A stretch of 55,108 bases of DNA, taken from NCBI GenBank assembly GCA_028692885.1, contig JAQUWM010000012.1:1-55108 (forward strand). The letters are read 5' to 3'. The notes under the pieces are model-generated. The model ran no database searches and was not told the origin of the DNA. It saw nothing but the letters and a program-made list of their open reading frames with translations. The stretch's first letter is position 1, and each line of letters opens with the position of its first letter. The position numbers and the translations under genes are program-made. This document shows, one piece after another, positions 52,427 to 55,108 of the stretch. This stretch comes from Acetobacterium sp. (GTDB taxonomy: Bacteria > Bacillota > Clostridia > Eubacteriales > Eubacteriaceae).

Positions 52427-52546
52427 TTTAAAATTGAAAGAGTATATATTGCAGGCGGGAAAGCAGAGCTTTCGGCTAATCTAGGTTATGCTGATATCAT
52501 ACCACGGGATAATCTTATTTTGATGTGTAACGATTATATGGTATAG
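52427..52546 (+). pseudogene. Possible C-terminal remnant of a corrinoid-activase-like (RACo/DUF4445) gene
   Basis: A 39-codon frame reads FKIERVYIAGG, then NLGYADIIPRDNLI and a stop. RACo-type ASKHA proteins end with I-[DE]-x-VYIAGGFG and a later LLPDIPR element in this order. The frame has no start codon or ribosome-binding site. The match is short, so I hold it as a weak call. The rest of 52388-52665 has direct repeats GTCACCT and GTGTAAA near 52575-52611 and no other gene. Confidence 0.3.
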
Positions 52547-52665
52547 ATAGAAATAAAGGAATCCCCTCTGGATGTCACCTGTCACCATACTATAAAAGTG
52601 TAAAGTGTAAAGTCTATGATCAATTTTAATTGACGATAAACTAATTATTCAAGGAGGAAAAATTT

Positions 52666-54216
52666 GTGGATGCAAAGGCTAAGATCAATCAATTTTATCA
52701 ATTACTATGCAGAAATGGAAGACCGGGTAGATTGGGAAAAACCTTTAAAACAGAGAGCAATTACTATTTTCTAGATACAGGCACAGGAAAGGTTATGCAA
52801 GTGGAAGAGATTACTTTTAAAGTACTGCAGGCATTAATAGAAAGTGAAAATGTTGAAGGGTTATTTGAGCTAGGGTTGACTCCAGAAGAATTGGATTGTT
52901 CAATTTCAGAAATTGAGAAAGTAATTAAGGAAGAACATATTTTGTCGGCTTACGAAGTTAAAACCCTTATTGGAGATGCTGTTGTTAATGATCTCCATGA
53001 AACTTTGACTAATAGTGTCGAGAATGTTACCTTGGAGGTAACAGAAAAATGTAACCTAAGATGTAAGTATTGCGTCTATAATCCCTCTCATCCAGAGAAT
53101 AGAGGATTTGGGTATAAAGATATGACTTGGGATACTGCAAAAAAATCAATTGATTTTCTTAAAGAGCACTCTAAAGATGCCAAACACGTTCATATTGGTT
53201 TTTATGGCGGAGAACCTCTGCTCAATTTTAAGTTAATAAAAAAAGTAGTGCTGTACGCTTTGGAATTGTTTAATCATAACGTTGGCTTTGGTATGACAAC
53301 AAATGCGACTTTAATTGATAAAGAAATCGCCTGTTTTTTGATCAAACACCATTTTGATCTCATAGTTAGTCTTGATGGTCCTCAAGAGTTACATGATAAA
53401 AATAGAATAACAATAAATGGAGAAGGGAGTTTTGATAAAACAGTTCAAGGATCAAAAATGCTACTTGAAGCACAAAAAAATATGAAGAAAGAACCGGAAA
53501 TCTCTTTCAATATGGTTATTTCTGGACCAAACTATGAAGATGATTATACAAAAATACAAGAGTTTATTGAAAGTGAAGAATGGCTCCCCAAAAATGTTAT
53601 GGTTCTAACTTCTGCAGTTGATAGCGGACCAAAGGAAAGTCCATATTTTTTACCTCAGAGCAAAGAAGAAAGAAAATTATATGGGAGTATATATGAACCG
53701 TTAGAAGAGTGGGAAATTGCTTACAAAAAAGAAAAGGGTGAAACCTGTAAAACACTATTTTCGGATTCCGTGTTCGACAAAAATATGATGGTTATACATA
53801 AGCGGCTCCTTTCTGACACACCTGTAAAAAATTATGGTATGAATGGTTGCTGTGTTCCGGGTCAACGTCGTATCTATGTTACTGTAGATGGAGATTTTCG
53901 ATTGTGTGAAAGAGTTGGATTGATTCCCGGTATTGGTAATATTGATGAAGGGTTCAATATAGAGATTATTGAACGTCTATATACTCGTGATTTTATTGAA
54001 GAGGCTCAAAAATATTGTAAAGAATGTTGGGCAATTAATTTATGTACTTTATGCTATGTTAATTGTTATGATGAAGTTAAAACGCATTTTGCATATCGTC
54101 ATAATTCATGTCGCAGTGAAAGATCATACTTAGAAAATAGCCTTATTCGATACCACATGATCATGGAACATGACCCCGAAAGTCTTTCACAATACAATGA
54201 AAGAGAACTAACTTGA
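52666..54216 (+). CDS. Radical SAM/SPASM peptide maturase
   Basis: The 516-residue enzyme has an N-terminal winged-helix-like leader-recognition region (about 26-95; YYFLDTGTGKVMQVEE), the radical SAM cluster motif C129-x3-C133-x2-C136 (TEKCNLRCKYC), GGEP at 181-184, and a C-terminal SPASM domain with Cys at 395/396, 414, 451, 454, 460, 463, 467 and 482 for two further clusters. It resembles Cys-rich-peptide maturases that make thioether links. The likely substrate is the 65-residue peptide upstream. GTG start at 52666 follows AAGGAGG. Confidence 0.93.
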   Translation: MDAKAKINQFYQLLCRNGRPGRLGKTFKTESNYYFLDTGTGKVMQVEEITFKVLQALIESENVEGLFELGLTPEELDCSISEIEKVIKEEHILSAYEVKTLIGDAVVNDLHETLTNSVENVTLEVTEKCNLRCKYCVYNPSHPENRGFGYKDMTWDTAKKSIDFLKEHSKDAKHVHIGFYGGEPLLNFKLIKKVVLYALELFNHNVGFGMTTNATLIDKEIACFLIKHHFDLIVSLDGPQELHDKNRITINGEGSFDKTVQGSKMLLEAQKNMKKEPEISFNMVISGPNYEDDYTKIQEFIESEEWLPKNVMVLTSAVDSGPKESPYFLPQSKEERKLYGSIYEPLEEWEIAYKKEKGETCKTLFSDSVFDKNMMVIHKRLLSDTPVKNYGMNGCCVPGQRRIYVTVDGDFRLCERVGLIPGIGNIDEGFNIEIIERLYTRDFIEEAQKYCKECWAINLCTLCYVNCYDEVKTHFAYRHNSCRSERSYLENSLIRYHMIMEHDPESLSQYNERELT

Positions 54217-54571
54217 GAATAACTTTTCCTATATAGCAAAAGTTAGCAAATTTTACCATCAGGCCATTCAGGAGTTAATTTCTATACGTATATCTGTGTC
54301 TGTTTGAGGTCAATCAAGAAAACATAATCTAATCTAACTTCGGGTTTGCTTGTCTGTGGGAATAGCGGATAGCGTTATAGCGTGTATAAATACGAATTGC
54401 AAATCTAACAGAAAAATTTGAACCGGTATAGACCTCAAGTTACAATCTCTATAATTAAAGTCGTTATAATTCAAAATCAGACATAGTATGGATCATCAAT
54501 TGCCAAGGTATTGTATATTTTAATAATCCAGATTATTCGGATTTTTGCACAGTCATAATAAGAGGGATAGA
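54217..54571. other. AT-rich gap between maturase and ABC gene
   Basis: Only AACTTTT-cctatatagc-AAAAGTT (a 7-bp hairpin ending near 54245) is notable; it may be a weak terminator for the maturase gene, though no T run follows. No reading frame, RNA or promoter stands out in the remaining bases. Confidence 0.5.
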
Positions 54572-55093
54572 ATGAAAAGTAATTTTGCAAGAATGAAAAA
54601 GTTGCTTGCTTTATGTTTTTATGGGAAAAGCAAAACCATAATTATACTAATTGTTTTAATAATTATACATACATCAATAGTTAGTATCTTGCCATTTCTT
54701 TTTGGTTATATTATTGATGCTCTTGCAAACAGTAAATGGGAAAGTATGAAATACTTACTCATAATTCATTTGTTGTTATCTCTTTTTTCTATTATTTTGA
54801 ATACTATCCGAAACACTATACAGTCACTTTTCATTGCGAGTACAAGAAATGCATTAAAATCTAAAATCTTCTCAAGCATCATCTCAATGCCAAAGAAATC
54901 TCAAGATAGTTATAGTTATGGAGAATTAATCAATCGTCTTGAAAATGATGCGGATATTATAGTGAGTTTCTTTGTTGAGACTGTTTTTGACCTGTTGAAG
55001 GGTCAAAAAACTGCTCTGGTTGCATGTCCTCCAATTGCTCTGTATAATGTCATTATCACAGAGAAAGGAAAGACCCCAAGGAACCTATCTTAG
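54572..55093 (+). pseudogene. ABC exporter, truncated (N-terminal membrane domain only)
   Basis: Residues 1 to about 142 match the start of an exporter membrane domain: two helices (IIILIVLIIIHTSIVSILPF and YLLIIHLLLSLFSIILN), then the coupling region RNALKSKIFSSIISMP with YSYGELINRLENDADII. After FFVETVFDLLK, near 55000, the expected third helix is missing; a polar, unrelated sequence (GQKTALVACPP) leads to a stop at 55091-55093. No nucleotide-binding domain follows in the window. An insertion or deletion junction near 55000 is likely. An intact copy would have exported the modified peptide. Confidence 0.7.
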
Positions 55094-55108
55094 CAGGACA
55101 AGCGTTCC

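Overview
The window reads as the chromosome of a low-to-moderate GC, anaerobic Firmicute of the Clostridia. Gene content and order (IspH fused to ribosomal protein S1, DUF711/ACT pair, ferredoxin-type aldo/keto reductase, Isc rather than Suf genes, Na+/H+ antiporter, corrinoid-activase-like debris) fit an acetogen of the Eubacteriaceae, most likely Acetobacterium or a close relative. That taxonomic call is inference from gene content; no marker was searched.

Layout. (1) 1-125: a 5S rRNA gene, the tail of an rRNA operon outside the window, then a strong terminator and a structured leader ahead of a small membrane protein. (2) 0.9-4.2 kb: an RCK-domain ion channel-like protein, a dienelactone hydrolase-like protein and a sirtuin. 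(3) 4.2-5.9 kb, minus strand: UPF0210 (DUF711) and UPF0237 ACT-domain genes, divergent from the next cluster. (4) 6.1-18.8 kb: the division/cell-wall (dcw) cluster mraZ-rsmH-ftsL-PBP-murF-mraY-murD-ftsW-murG-ftsQ-ftsZ, with four 10-bp-phased GTGG-type boxes over the mraZ promoter. murE, murC, murB and ftsA are absent from the cluster. (5) 18.8-29.4 kb: housekeeping genes nrdR, Nudix hydrolase, M50 protease, scpA-scpB-rluB, methyltransferase, RpiR-type regulator, flavoprotein, then cmk-plsC-ispH/S1. (6) 29.5-31.6 kb: iscR-iscS-iscU. (7) 31.7-44.8 kb: PRC-barrel protein, AI-2E-family permease, an alanine T-box, alaS, ireB, aldo/keto reductase, ruvX, DUF1292, fur, RNase J, ylbF, mltG and two tRNA-hydroxyuridine modification genes. 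This closely follows the B. subtilis yrrI-alaS-yrzL-yrrK-yrzB-yrrL-yrrM-yrrN/O neighbourhood. A decayed sfsA lies in the gap before fur. (8) 44.9-47.0 kb: a CPA1 Na+/H+ antiporter behind a long structured leader, and a deoxyribosyltransferase-like protein.

(9) 47.2-55.1 kb is the accessory end, visibly more AT-rich and gene-poor. It holds a complete Agr-type peptide quorum-sensing locus in the order agrA-agrC-agrD-agrB. The agrD gene is short (48 codons, TTG start), overlaps agrB by 4 bp, and predicts a five-residue thiolactone ring CFFIM. Five copies of GATAAAAA abut its ribosome-binding site. Then come a membrane protein plus secreted protein pair of unknown function, a 65-residue Cys-rich peptide (C-x-C and CxxCxCxC) behind two near-identical 30-bp promoter repeats, a radical SAM/SPASM maturase, and the start of an ABC exporter that appears broken near the window edge.

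The most interesting hypothesis is that this end is one communication/peptide-natural-product island: an autoinducing peptide circuit next to, and possibly controlling, a thioether-type RiPP locus. Several decayed gene fragments and palindromes around it suggest repeated insertion and loss. Linkage of the Agr circuit to the RiPP genes is inference from adjacency only.
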